DNA of 23,157 nt, taken from assembly GCA_002085385.1 (NCBI GenBank), contig NATO01000004.1:1-23157 (forward strand). The letters run 5' to 3'. Of this stretch, positions 1-7,785 are shown piece by piece (within the stretch, counting starts at the first letter, position 1; each line of letters opens with the position of its first letter). The notes beneath the pieces were generated by a model, which ran no database searches, was not told where the DNA came from, and was given only the letters and a program-made list of their open reading frames with translations. This DNA comes from a candidate division Zixibacteria bacterium 4484_93. Its GTDB lineage: Bacteria > UBP14 > UBA6098 > 4484-93. The translations under genes were made by a program, and so were the position numbers.

Positions 1-474
1 ATCCGGTTCGTCGCAAAAGAATCGATAGGAAAGGAGAGCATTCCCTTCGACAAAGAGGATATCGATTTAGCAAAACCTTTCAGAAAACTGAAACTCACCG
101 AGCTAATAAAGGAGAAAACAGGGATAGATGTTCCAGAGGCAAAGAGAGAGGAAATTGTTACATACTGTCAGAAGAATGAGATTGGGTTCGACGAGGATGC
201 ACCTTACTGGAAGCTCGTTGATGAGATATTCAAGCACAAAATCGAGCCAGAACTCATCCAGCCGACATTCGTTGTCGAATATCCTGTGGAAATCTCACCG
301 CTTGCAATTGAGACGGAGAGCTTCGACGAGGATTTCCTGCTCGCTCTCGAATACGGTATGCCACCTGCCGGAGGTATGGGACTCGGCATCGATAGGCTCG
401 TTACGATATTGACAGGCACCAACTCCATAAGAGAGGTAATACTTTTCCCTCTCTCGAGAAAAAGGCAAAAATGA
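1..474 (+). CDS. lysS: Lysyl-tRNA synthetase (class II), 3' part, with apparent internal deletion
   Basis: Only the last 157 codons are in the window; the gene begins upstream. Class II LysRS joins lysine to tRNA-Lys using ATP. The visible part holds the C-terminal catalytic core: the LIQPTF..EYPVEISPLA segment and the motif 3 region, GMPPAGGMGLGIDRLV followed by NSIREVILFPLSR. Between them, family members normally carry about 50 more residues, including the RFE.F..G.EI.N.FSELND stretch. Here SPLA (ending near base 306) runs directly into IETESFDEDF. The frame is open across the joint. By E. coli LysU numbering, the missing part would contain the lysine-binding residues Asn424, Phe426 and Glu428. 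The stop overlaps the next start (ATGA). The family call is firm. Whether the protein is active, or the gap is an assembly artefact, cannot be told from the sequence. Confidence 0.93.
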   Translation: MRFVAKESIGKESIPFDKEDIDLAKPFRKLKLTELIKEKTGIDVPEAKREEIVTYCQKNEIGFDEDAPYWKLVDEIFKHKIEPELIQPTFVVEYPVEISPLAIETESFDEDFLLALEYGMPPAGGMGLGIDRLVTILTGTNSIREVILFPLSRKRQK

Positions 475-977
475 GACTCTCACAGGTATTGAAAGAGGAG
501 ACAGTCAATCTGAATATAACCCAGGGGAAACTACCGGACAAGCCCACTGAAGATTATACCAATGCAGACCGCTGGAGAATGAAGGAAAATGTAATCCGCC
601 AGATTGTGGAACTTGTCGAGCACTCGGGACTTGTTGGGAACAAAAAGAAACTTCTGCTCGATTTTGTCAACAGGGAAAAACGTTGCACCACAGCCATCGG
701 AAGCGGGATAGCGATACCACATATAAGAACGATGCAGGTGAGAGGGTTCGTCTTTGCCATCGGAATATCGAAGGATGGGGTATATTTTGCCTCTATGGAT
801 GGAGCACCAACACATATATTCTTCATCCTTGCCTCTCCCCCATACGACGATACCGACTACCTCCAGATATACCGGCGGATATCCGAACTTGTCCAGAACC
901 AGAACATCTTCTTCGAGCTGACAACCGCCGGGACCCCAGGAGAACTAATAAGGATTGTGAAGGATTTCCTTGAATAG
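471..977 (+). CDS. PTS EIIA type-2 (PtsN/fructose-like) domain protein
   Basis: This 168-residue single-domain protein resembles PtsN (EIIA-Ntr) and the EIIA domains of fructose permeases. These are phosphorylated on a histidine by HPr or NPr and act in sugar uptake or regulation. The active-site segment GSGIAIPHIR is present, with His84 as the expected phospho-acceptor, followed by the usual GISKDGV and DGAPTHIFFILASP strands. Compared with typical PtsN, there is an insertion of roughly 17 residues after the first strand (about residues 18-36, QGKLPDKPTEDYTNADRWR). The start overlaps the lysS stop (ATGA) and the stop lies directly before mutS2, so it is part of the operon. No other PTS component is visible, which favours a regulatory role over transport. 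That role is inference. Confidence 0.85.
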   Translation: MRLSQVLKEETVNLNITQGKLPDKPTEDYTNADRWRMKENVIRQIVELVEHSGLVGNKKKLLLDFVNREKRCTTAIGSGIAIPHIRTMQVRGFVFAIGISKDGVYFASMDGAPTHIFFILASPPYDDTDYLQIYRRISELVQNQNIFFELTTAGTPGELIRIVKDFLE

Positions 978-3329
978 ATGGGGTTCGAGCACGCAATAGA
1001 GGTTCTCGAGTTTCCAAGGCTGCTTGAGATAATTGCCGAGACGGCAAGAACCGGAGCAGCAAGGGAAAAACTGCTGTCAGTTTCACCATTCAACAACATC
1101 GAGGATGCGAGAAGAAGAGAGACGATTATCTCCGAGTGCACATCGCTTCTCGTGCGTTTCAACGAGCCGAATCTATCATTGCTTCAGGATGTCCGAGCGG
1201 AGATTTCACACATAAGAAAGAGAGACTCAATCCTCGAGCCCGAAAGGCTTAAAAAACTCGCCGATGTCGTGAAACTATCCGAGGACATTATCATCAAGAA
1301 GAGAGGATGGAACGATTTCCCGGCTATAAAAGAGCTGCTCTCACCGCTCGCATCCACAGACAATCTGCATAAAACCATATACCAGTATATCACAGAAGAA
1401 GGGGAGGTAGATGAGAGGCAGTCAAACCTCTTACGAGAAGTAAGGAGACAGAAAAAGTCTCTGCACAAGCAGATAGATGACAAGCTCAAAGAATATATAA
1501 ATAAACCCGGCTATCTGAAGATACTTCAGGAAAACCTCGTCACCATAAAAGATGGTAGGTTCGTTCTTCCCATCAGGCAGGAGAAGAAGCAGGAGGTAAA
1601 AGGGATAATCCACGGGCATTCCGCAACAGGAATGACAGTCTTCATCGAGCCGATGGAGATAGTGGATTTGAACAATAAACTCCGCGAGCTGGACATCGCC
1701 GAGGAGGATGAAATAAGGCGGATACTGCTTATGCTCTGCGATGAGGTAAGGGAAAAGTTCGAGATTGTATCGACGAACACGCTGATACTTTACGAGCTCG
1801 ATTTCTTCTCCTGTTGTGCATTCTTCTCCACACGATTCGACTGCAACGCACCAGAGATTGTGGAGGACGGAACGCTTCTTCTCAAATCGGCTCGCCACCC
1901 ACTGCTTACACTGGAGAAAGAGGAGGTCGTTCCGCTGAACCTCTCCATGCCGGAACCGGTCAGGACACTCATCATTACAGGTCCGAACACCGGCGGGAAA
2001 ACAATCGTACTGAAGACAATCGGACTCCTATCTCTTATGGCTCTCTGTGGGCTCCCTATCCCAGCCTCTGAGGGGAGCAGTGTCCCATTCTTCCACAATA
2101 TTGTCGTCGATATCGGGGACGAGCAATCAATCGAGGCAAACCTGTCAACATTTGCAAGCCACCTCATTCACTGGAAGGAAGCAATCGAGCTCTCAACCAC
2201 CGGAACGCTTGTTCTCTTAGACGAGCTCGGCTCATCGACCGACCCGGAAGAGGGTGTCCCGCTGGCAAGGGCAATCGTAGAGGTTCTAACAGAGAAAGGT
2301 AGTCTGAATTTTGTTACGACACACCTCGGTGAGCTGAAACTGCTTGCATCACAGAACCCTGCAATAGAAAATGCTGGAATGGAGTTCGACGAGGAGGCTT
2401 TCTTACCAACATACAATATGAAAATGGGAACACCTGGAAGTTCCTGGGCAATTAAGATAGCGGAGAAAAACCGGTTCCCGAAAGAGGTAATAAAAAGGGC
2501 AAAAAGCTTCCTCCCGAGAGAGAAACAATCTTACGATGAGCTTATCGCTAAGGTGGAAAAGCTGAAATCCCGCCTGGAGAAACAGGAGAAAAAACTGCAC
2601 AGTAGCATTGCGGAAGTCGAAGACAGGCGAACAATCCTTGCAAACCTGGAAGAGATACTATCAAAAAAGGAGAAACAACTCTCCAAACGACTGGATGAAT
2701 TCGAGGAGGAAAAGGACGAGAAACTCGAGCAGTTCCTGAGCGAACAGAAAAAAAGAATCGAGCGACTGCTACGGAAAACAAAAGGGGAACCGGAAAGGAT
2801 AAAAACCCTCCTGAAAACAGTGGAAGAAAAGAGGAAATCTGCCCGGACAAGGATTCAGAAAAGGAGAAACAGAAGAAATGTTCCCATAGAACAGGGAGAT
2901 GAGGTGAAGATAAAACAGCTCCTCTCAACAGGCGAGGTGATAGCCGGTCCCGACAGGGATAACTTTTATACTATACTCATCAAAGGCAAAAAAATCAAAA
3001 TAAAGACTGGAGATATTGTCGACAAACTAAAAATCAAGCAAAGAATAGAAAAAGAGATTTCATACGATATCCCCGATGTGCCTGACAGAGTCGATGTCAG
3101 GGGAATGACATTCGAGGAGACAAGAAAGCTGCTCGATAAGCTGCTCGATAATGCGATTATTGCTGGGGTCTCCCCCATACGGATATATCACGGCGCAGGC
3201 AGGATGCGACTCGATGTAAAGGTTCGTGAATATCTCAGGCAGAATCCGTATGTTCTTCGCTTCGAGACGCCACAAGAAGAGGGAAAAATAGGAGTAACCA
3301 TCGTCTGGATAAAAACTGAAAAAAATTGA
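978..3329 (+). CDS. mutS2: Endonuclease MutS2 (MutS-like ATPase with Smr domain)
   Basis: This 783-residue protein has the normal length and order for MutS2, a MutS homologue that acts on recombination intermediates or on collided ribosomes, not in mismatch repair. It has an N-terminal lever/clamp region (about 1-300). An ABC-type ATPase follows, with Walker A GPNTGGKT at 335-342, signature region IEANLSTFASHL at 385-396, and Walker B LVLLDELGSSTDPEEG at 411-426 (Asp415, Glu416). A charged coiled coil spans about 515-635. The C-terminal Smr domain (about 703-778) begins VDVRG. The second Smr motif, usually HGKGTG, reads HGAGRMRL here (738-745), so nuclease activity is uncertain. The start is the ATG directly after the EIIA stop; a weak AAGGA lies about 14 bases upstream, suggesting translational coupling. 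Confidence 0.96.
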   Translation: MGFEHAIEVLEFPRLLEIIAETARTGAAREKLLSVSPFNNIEDARRRETIISECTSLLVRFNEPNLSLLQDVRAEISHIRKRDSILEPERLKKLADVVKLSEDIIIKKRGWNDFPAIKELLSPLASTDNLHKTIYQYITEEGEVDERQSNLLREVRRQKKSLHKQIDDKLKEYINKPGYLKILQENLVTIKDGRFVLPIRQEKKQEVKGIIHGHSATGMTVFIEPMEIVDLNNKLRELDIAEEDEIRRILLMLCDEVREKFEIVSTNTLILYELDFFSCCAFFSTRFDCNAPEIVEDGTLLLKSARHPLLTLEKEEVVPLNLSMPEPVRTLIITGPNTGGKTIVLKTIGLLSLMALCGLPIPASEGSSVPFFHNIVVDIGDEQSIEANLSTFASHLIHWKEAIELSTTGTLVLLDELGSSTDPEEGVPLARAIVEVLTEKGSLNFVTTHLGELKLLASQNPAIENAGMEFDEEAFLPTYNMKMGTPGSSWAIKIAEKNRFPKEVIKRAKSFLPREKQSYDELIAKVEKLKSRLEKQEKKLHSSIAEVEDRRTILANLEEILSKKEKQLSKRLDEFEEEKDEKLEQFLSEQKKRIERLLRKTKGEPERIKTLLKTVEEKRKSARTRIQKRRNRRNVPIEQGDEVKIKQLLSTGEVIAGPDRDNFYTILIKGKKIKIKTGDIVDKLKIKQRIEKEISYDIPDVPDRVDVRGMTFEETRKLLDKLLDNAIIAGVSPIRIYHGAGRMRLDVKVREYLRQNPYVLRFETPQEEGKIGVTIVWIKTEKN

Positions 3330-3413
3330 AATTTTTTCTTGCACACATATCAAATAATATTAAATTCTGGAAATCGAGAAGGCAGTAACAAGGCAACCAA
3401 GGAGGAAACAAGA

Positions 3414-3602
3414 ATGACTGTCAAGGTCGACAAAGAGGTATGCATCGCTTGCGGTGTCTGTCAGGAGCTATGCCCCGAGGTGTTTGGAGCGGATGAGGAA
3501 GGGAAAGCCTTCGTGCTCGAGGGTGCCGATTGCGATGCCGCAGGTTGCTGTGAAGAGGCAGCAGAATCCTGCGCAGTGGAGGCTATCACCATAGAGGAGT
3601 GA
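3414..3602 (+). CDS. [4Fe-4S] ferredoxin, single cluster
   Basis: This 62-residue ferredoxin carries electrons through one [4Fe-4S] cluster. The ligands are expected to be Cys10, Cys13, Cys16 (CIACGVC) and Cys53 (ESCAVEA). Cys20 and Cys45/46 correspond to the disulfide-forming pair of the Thermotoga maritima ferredoxin, which matches closely in length and spacing; the second cysteine set of two-cluster ferredoxins is absent. The chosen ATG has a strong GGAGG at 3401-3405, eight bases upstream. A longer frame from the TTG at 3339 would add 25 residues unlike any ferredoxin. The usual Pro after the last ligand Cys is Ala here. It sits between mutS2 and dnaG, one base from the dnaG start, so it is probably co-expressed with replication genes. 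Its redox partner is unknown. Confidence 0.93.
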   Translation: MTVKVDKEVCIACGVCQELCPEVFGADEEGKAFVLEGADCDAAGCCEEAAESCAVEAITIEE

Positions 3603-3603
3603 G

Positions 3604-5334
3604 ATGCCCGATGAGCTCGTCGAGAAGATAAGGGAAAGAATAAGAATAGAGGAGGTGGTCCAGGAATACACCACCCTGAAGAGAAGCGGAACAAAACTTA
3701 AAGCTCTATGCCCGCTCCATCAGGAAAAAACCCCCTCGTTCTATGTCGACCCAGATAAGCAACTCTTCTACTGCTTTGGGTGTGGCAAGGGTGGAGACAT
3801 CTTTACATTCCTGATGGAGGCTGAGGGGCTAACCTTCCCGGAAGCCGTCGAAAGGTTGGCAAAAAGAGCAGGAATCTCGCTGGATAAGAGGAGCTCCCGC
3901 TCTCGCTCTATAAAGTCGAAACTTGTCTCTGCTTGTGAGTTTGCAAATACATACTTCAGAAACATACTTACCTCCTCAGAAGGAAATAGAGCAAGGGAAT
4001 ATCTTAAAAGAAGAGGGATACTCCCGGAGACTGCGGAGAAGTTCCAGCTGGGATACTCCAACGGAGGATTACTGCAGTACGCCAAGAACCACTCATTCCC
4101 GATAGAACCTCTCGTATCAGCAGGGATACTGATAAAAAAAGAGAATCTCTACGAGAGGTTCAGGAAAAGACTTATCTTCCCTATTAAGGATGTTGCAGCA
4201 AAGACCGTCGGGTTCGCCGGAAGAAGTCTGGACGCAAGCGAGAATGTAGCAAAATACATAAACTCGCCGGAGACACCAATATACCACAAAAGCGATATTC
4301 TCTATGGTCTTTCACTCTCCAAAAGGGAAATAGTCAGAAAGGACATCGCAATCCTTGTTGAGGGATATTTCGACATTATTACCCTCTTCCAGGCAGGAAT
4401 ACAGAATGTAGTGGCATCATCAGGAACAGCATTTACCGAAAAACAGGCTCAGATACTCTCCCGCTTTACAAAGAATGTTCTTTTGCTCTTCGATGGCGAC
4501 GAGGCAGGGAAAAAAGCCGCTCTTCGCACTATCCCATCGCTTCTCTCTCAGGAGTTCAATCTAAAGGTGCTGCTTCTGCCGGAGGGGAAAGACCCCGACG
4601 ATTTTGTAAGAAAAAACGGGGTCGACACACTGACCGGGATGATAGAGAAAGCTCCCGATTTCTTCAGTTTCCTTGTGGATGAGGCAAAGAATAGGGGCTA
4701 CGATATCTCGAGACCGAACGGGAAAAGATACCTTATAAATTTCCTGAAAGAATACCTCTCATCGATAAAGAGTGAAGCAACTTTATTCATATATCTCGAG
4801 GAACTATCACGAATAACAGGGGTCCCTGTGGACATTGTGCGGCAGGAGTTTGCAGGCAGTATCCGGAAAGAAGCTCCCACCACCATCAGGAAGAAAAAAA
4901 CCAAAAAGGAGCTCGACCGACAGGCTATACTGGAGATATCTTTCTTCCTCATCGCATCCTGTCTGCCGGAGGTAGCGAGAAAGGAGAAGGAAAAGATAAA
5001 TCTGGAATATTTCTACCAGTATCCGGGAATTGCGAAAAGGGTTCTCGAAAGGCTCGACGATGGGAAGCCGATACCAAAAGAGAAACTCCCTGAGTTGTTC
5101 ACCGACCTGGCAAGCAAGGCATACATCGTCAAGGAGATTTTTGCTGGTGTTAAGTTTGGTGAGCCTGCCTTCAACGAAACCCTGAAAAGGCTGAAACTGA
5201 GTCACATAACCCGAAGGCTCAAAACAATGGAAAGCCAGATAGAGGATGCAGAGATGGCAGGTGACACCGCTAAAATCGAGGAGCTCACACGAGCTTACTC
5301 TGAGCTTTCCTCCGAAAGAGGGAAACTGTTATGA
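3604..5334 (+). CDS. dnaG: DNA primase DnaG
   Basis: DnaG makes the RNA primers for Okazaki fragments and for replication restart. The 576-residue product has the family's three parts. The N-terminal zinc-binding domain has Cys36-x2-His39 and Cys57-x2-Cys60 (CPLHQEKTPSF and FYCFGCGKGGD). The RNA polymerase core contains YINSPETPIYHKS (218-230). The Toprim fold has Glu253 in LVEGYFD and Asp297/Asp299 in LFDGDEAG, followed by PEGKDPDDF (326-334). The C-terminal part (about 430-576) is the helicase-binding region, which diverges fast in all bacteria. A GAGGAG just upstream of ATG 3604 serves as ribosome binding site. The stop overlaps the sigma-factor start (ATGA at 5331), the conserved dnaG-rpoD pairing of the macromolecular synthesis operon; rpsU is not adjacent. 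Confidence 0.97.
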   Translation: MPDELVEKIRERIRIEEVVQEYTTLKRSGTKLKALCPLHQEKTPSFYVDPDKQLFYCFGCGKGGDIFTFLMEAEGLTFPEAVERLAKRAGISLDKRSSRSRSIKSKLVSACEFANTYFRNILTSSEGNRAREYLKRRGILPETAEKFQLGYSNGGLLQYAKNHSFPIEPLVSAGILIKKENLYERFRKRLIFPIKDVAAKTVGFAGRSLDASENVAKYINSPETPIYHKSDILYGLSLSKREIVRKDIAILVEGYFDIITLFQAGIQNVVASSGTAFTEKQAQILSRFTKNVLLLFDGDEAGKKAALRTIPSLLSQEFNLKVLLLPEGKDPDDFVRKNGVDTLTGMIEKAPDFFSFLVDEAKNRGYDISRPNGKRYLINFLKEYLSSIKSEATLFIYLEELSRITGVPVDIVRQEFAGSIRKEAPTTIRKKKTKKELDRQAILEISFFLIASCLPEVARKEKEKINLEYFYQYPGIAKRVLERLDDGKPIPKEKLPELFTDLASKAYIVKEIFAGVKFGEPAFNETLKRLKLSHITRRLKTMESQIEDAEMAGDTAKIEELTRAYSELSSERGKLL

Positions 5335-7007
5335 GCAAAGATGCAAAGCCACAGAAGCTCGAGTCGTTTGAGCATATCCTCTCCCAGATTGAGGGAAAGA
5401 GCGAGATTACATACTCGGAGCTAATCGAGCTGGTAAAGCAGGAGCCAAGAAGCATCGATGTGCACGAGATAGTCGACTACATCGTTGCAAGCGGGGTTAC
5501 GATAAGCGGACTCCCACATCGCAAGATTCCAGCAACTGTGAAGTACAACAATCCTCTATGGCTGTACATCAAGGAGGCGGGGAAGGCACGGATACTCTCC
5601 AGGGAGGAAGAGTCCAAGAAAGCCAAGCAGATGGTTCAGGCACTCAGAGATATGGCAGAACTACTATCGTTGAATATAGTCAATCTACAGCATTTCTGGT
5701 ATATAGCGGAGAGCTTCATTCAAGGGAAGATACCGATAGAGGATTTCTCCAGAATCCAGATAGGGCAATCGAGTAGAGGGAGAAGTGAAGAGCTGAGGGA
5801 AGATTTAATCTTCCTCCTCGACAGAGTGTGGATAAATACAAACGAGATACTCGAGCTCAAGAAAAAAAGCGTCCACAAAGGGCTTACCGAGCGAGAGAAG
5901 AAAAAATATCAGATGCTCGTGGAAACGATAAACAAGGACATAAAGAAGGTATCCCCGACATATAAGGTTCTCTCCAGGTTTGAGCCGATATTTAAGAAAC
6001 AAAAGGAGTTTTACAAAAGATACACCGAAGCCAAGCAACATCTGGCAAAACAGCTCGATATCGACCCGGAGGAGCTATTCGAGGTCTATTACTCATGGAA
6101 ACGGGGAAAGCTCTCCGACGATGAGCTCCTCTCCAGCTACAATATCTCCTCAAGACTGCTGAAACACACGGGGAGGAATATCGAGCGTATCAGAAGAGCT
6201 CTGGTGCGGTTCGAGATAACCTGTCTGACAGACAAAGAGAAGATGTTCGAGCGGTATGCAGAGTTCGACAGATACAGGAGAAGTTACCTCGAAGCGAGGG
6301 AATCACTCATAGAGACAAACATACGGCTTGTGATAAATATTGCCAAGCCTTATGCTAATCAGGGTGTGGAATTTCTCGACCTGATACAGGAAGGGAACAG
6401 GGCGCTCATAAAAGCAGTCGAGCGGTTCGATTATACACTCGGGTTCAAGCTTTCCACATACGCTATCTGGTGGATACGACAGGCTATGATACGGCTTATT
6501 AACTCCTTCGGACAGATAGTAAGGGTTCCGGCACATACAGCCCAGCTAATCAGGAAGTATATGGCTATCAAGCAGCGACTTACTCAGGAACTCGGTAGAA
6601 GCTCGACCATCGATGAGATTGCTGAGGAGATGGGCATTTCCACCCAAAAAGTCCTCCAGCTTCAGGGGATAATCTCCGGGCAGGTATCTATCAACAAAAC
6701 AACAGAAGAAGGGGGTTCCATCGGGAACATCCTGCCGGATAAGAGTATTCCATCCCCCGCTCACTCCACGGATATGAAGATAATGAAGGAGGAACTCAAA
6801 AAGACACTCCATACACTTTCCAGGAAGGAAGAGATGGTCTTAATCCTGCGCTTCGGACTGAACGACAACTACCCGAGAACCTTAGAGGAGGTGGCAAAGA
6901 TATTCGGGCTCTGCCGGGAGAGAATCAGACAGATAGAGGTGAAAGCACTCTCCAAACTCCGCCAGCCCTCCAGAAGCGATAAACTCCTCCGCTACTGGAA
7001 CGAATGA
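5331..7007 (+). CDS. rpoD: RNA polymerase primary sigma-70 factor (RpoD/SigA type)
   Basis: This 558-residue sigma-70 is encoded directly after dnaG. Region 1.1-like sequence is at 10-65, region 1.2 at 73-100 (NPLWLYIKEAGKARILSREEE), and a large non-conserved domain at about 100-300. Regions 2.1-2.4 span 325-402, region 3 about 402-475, and region 4 485-555. The melting-region pair WW is at 380-381. Region 4.2 keeps the -35-reading residues (Arg529, Glu530, Gln534, matching E. coli Arg584, Glu585, Gln589). Region 2.4 is unusual: Gln437 is kept (Gln384) but Thr440 is Ile387, and the normally constant ADQARTIRIPVH reads NSFGQIVRVPAH. Glu458 of the extended -10 reader is Gln405. The context and region 1.1 make it the probable housekeeping sigma; an alternative group 2 sigma cannot be excluded. 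Confidence 0.93.
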   Translation: MSKDAKPQKLESFEHILSQIEGKSEITYSELIELVKQEPRSIDVHEIVDYIVASGVTISGLPHRKIPATVKYNNPLWLYIKEAGKARILSREEESKKAKQMVQALRDMAELLSLNIVNLQHFWYIAESFIQGKIPIEDFSRIQIGQSSRGRSEELREDLIFLLDRVWINTNEILELKKKSVHKGLTEREKKKYQMLVETINKDIKKVSPTYKVLSRFEPIFKKQKEFYKRYTEAKQHLAKQLDIDPEELFEVYYSWKRGKLSDDELLSSYNISSRLLKHTGRNIERIRRALVRFEITCLTDKEKMFERYAEFDRYRRSYLEARESLIETNIRLVINIAKPYANQGVEFLDLIQEGNRALIKAVERFDYTLGFKLSTYAIWWIRQAMIRLINSFGQIVRVPAHTAQLIRKYMAIKQRLTQELGRSSTIDEIAEEMGISTQKVLQLQGIISGQVSINKTTEEGGSIGNILPDKSIPSPAHSTDMKIMKEELKKTLHTLSRKEEMVLILRFGLNDNYPRTLEEVAKIFGLCRERIRQIEVKALSKLRQPSRSDKLLRYWNE

Positions 7008-7011
7008 GTGA

Positions 7012-7713
7012 ATGAATCCAAGAATCTGGGAAAAGGCACAAAAGAGCGAAAAATCCTGGTGGAAAAAGAGGATAAACTCGCTTAACCTCGATTTCTATCG
7101 GGAGTTCGCAGAAAATATCATAAACGACATAAAAGATTATCTCCCGCTCTCCAGTAAGACCCACATACTCGAGATAGGCAGCGGAGCCGCAGGAAACCTG
7201 ACATTTATTGAGACAGATTATCGATTTGCAATAGACCCGCTCGAGATGTTCTATGCAAATGTCCCGAGGTTTCAGAAGATAAGGGATAAAAATGTATTCT
7301 ATCTTGCCGCTATGGGAGAAGCACTTCCATTTAAGAACAGCTCATTCGACCTCGTGATTATCGATAATGTCCTCGACCACTGCCTGTCCCCCGAGACAGT
7401 CATACAGGAAACAGCAAGGGTAACAAAAGATGGTGGGATAATCCATTTGAAACAGAATATTTTCTCATCATACGGGAAATTCGTGAGAATGCTCGTCCAC
7501 CGTCTCGGATTGGACAGGAAACATCCCTTTGCTTTCACAGAAAATGATATCGAGAGGATTCTGATAAAAAACCAGCTAACCCTCCTTACAAAGCAGCGCT
7601 GGGGTTTCTTTCGTTCACTTTACTATGCATTCTCCTTCGGCGAAGGCACCAGCAGAGGAAGTGCAATCCTCCTCGCTATGCGCGACCAGATAAAGATTGT
7701 CCTGAAAAAATAA
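7012..7713 (+). CDS. Class I SAM-dependent methyltransferase, substrate unknown
   Basis: This 233-residue protein has the Rossmann-type methyltransferase fold. SAM-binding motif I is ILEIGSGAAGN (52-62), the motif II acid is in AIDPL (Asp75), and motif IV is SFDLVIIDNVLDHC (111-124), followed by the post-motif ARVTKDGGIIHL. The C-terminal part (about 150-230) is basic and lacks an obvious specificity domain. No transmembrane segment is clear. It starts four bases after the sigma-factor stop with only a weak upstream ribosome site, so it is likely read as the last gene of the housekeeping operon. The substrate (protein, nucleic acid, lipid or sugar) cannot be told; the type 11 methyltransferase family is broad. 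Confidence 0.85.
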   Translation: MNPRIWEKAQKSEKSWWKKRINSLNLDFYREFAENIINDIKDYLPLSSKTHILEIGSGAAGNLTFIETDYRFAIDPLEMFYANVPRFQKIRDKNVFYLAAMGEALPFKNSSFDLVIIDNVLDHCLSPETVIQETARVTKDGGIIHLKQNIFSSYGKFVRMLVHRLGLDRKHPFAFTENDIERILIKNQLTLLTKQRWGFFRSLYYAFSFGEGTSRGSAILLAMRDQIKIVLKK

Positions 7714-7785
7714 TCAAAAATTCCCTCTTTCTGTCGAACATAACTACTAGACATTCCCCCGTAGGAACAATAGGAGTATCCACAT

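Noticed and set aside
286..330. lysS gap explained by a frameshift
   Set aside because: Both flanks are in the same frame and no unexplained DNA lies between them; the missing sequence is simply not there.
3317..3340. Possible terminator after mutS2 (A-run pairing with T-run)
   Set aside because: The stem is almost only A-T pairs with no GC-rich base, and the ferredoxin and dnaG genes follow at once.
3339..3366. Possible promoter TTGCAC-16-TAAATT before the ferredoxin gene
   Set aside because: The -35 matches only about three of six positions; too weak to call, although an internal promoter here is plausible.
3339..3413. Longer ferredoxin start at TTG 3339
   Set aside because: The ATG at 3414 has a strong GGAGG and gives the standard 62-residue ferredoxin; the extension is spacer-like.
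7714..7785. Promoter for the pilus/phosphorelay operon in the 72-base gap
   Set aside because: No convincing -35/-10 pair; only the ribosome site AGGAG is clear. The operon may be read from upstream or from an unrecognised promoter.
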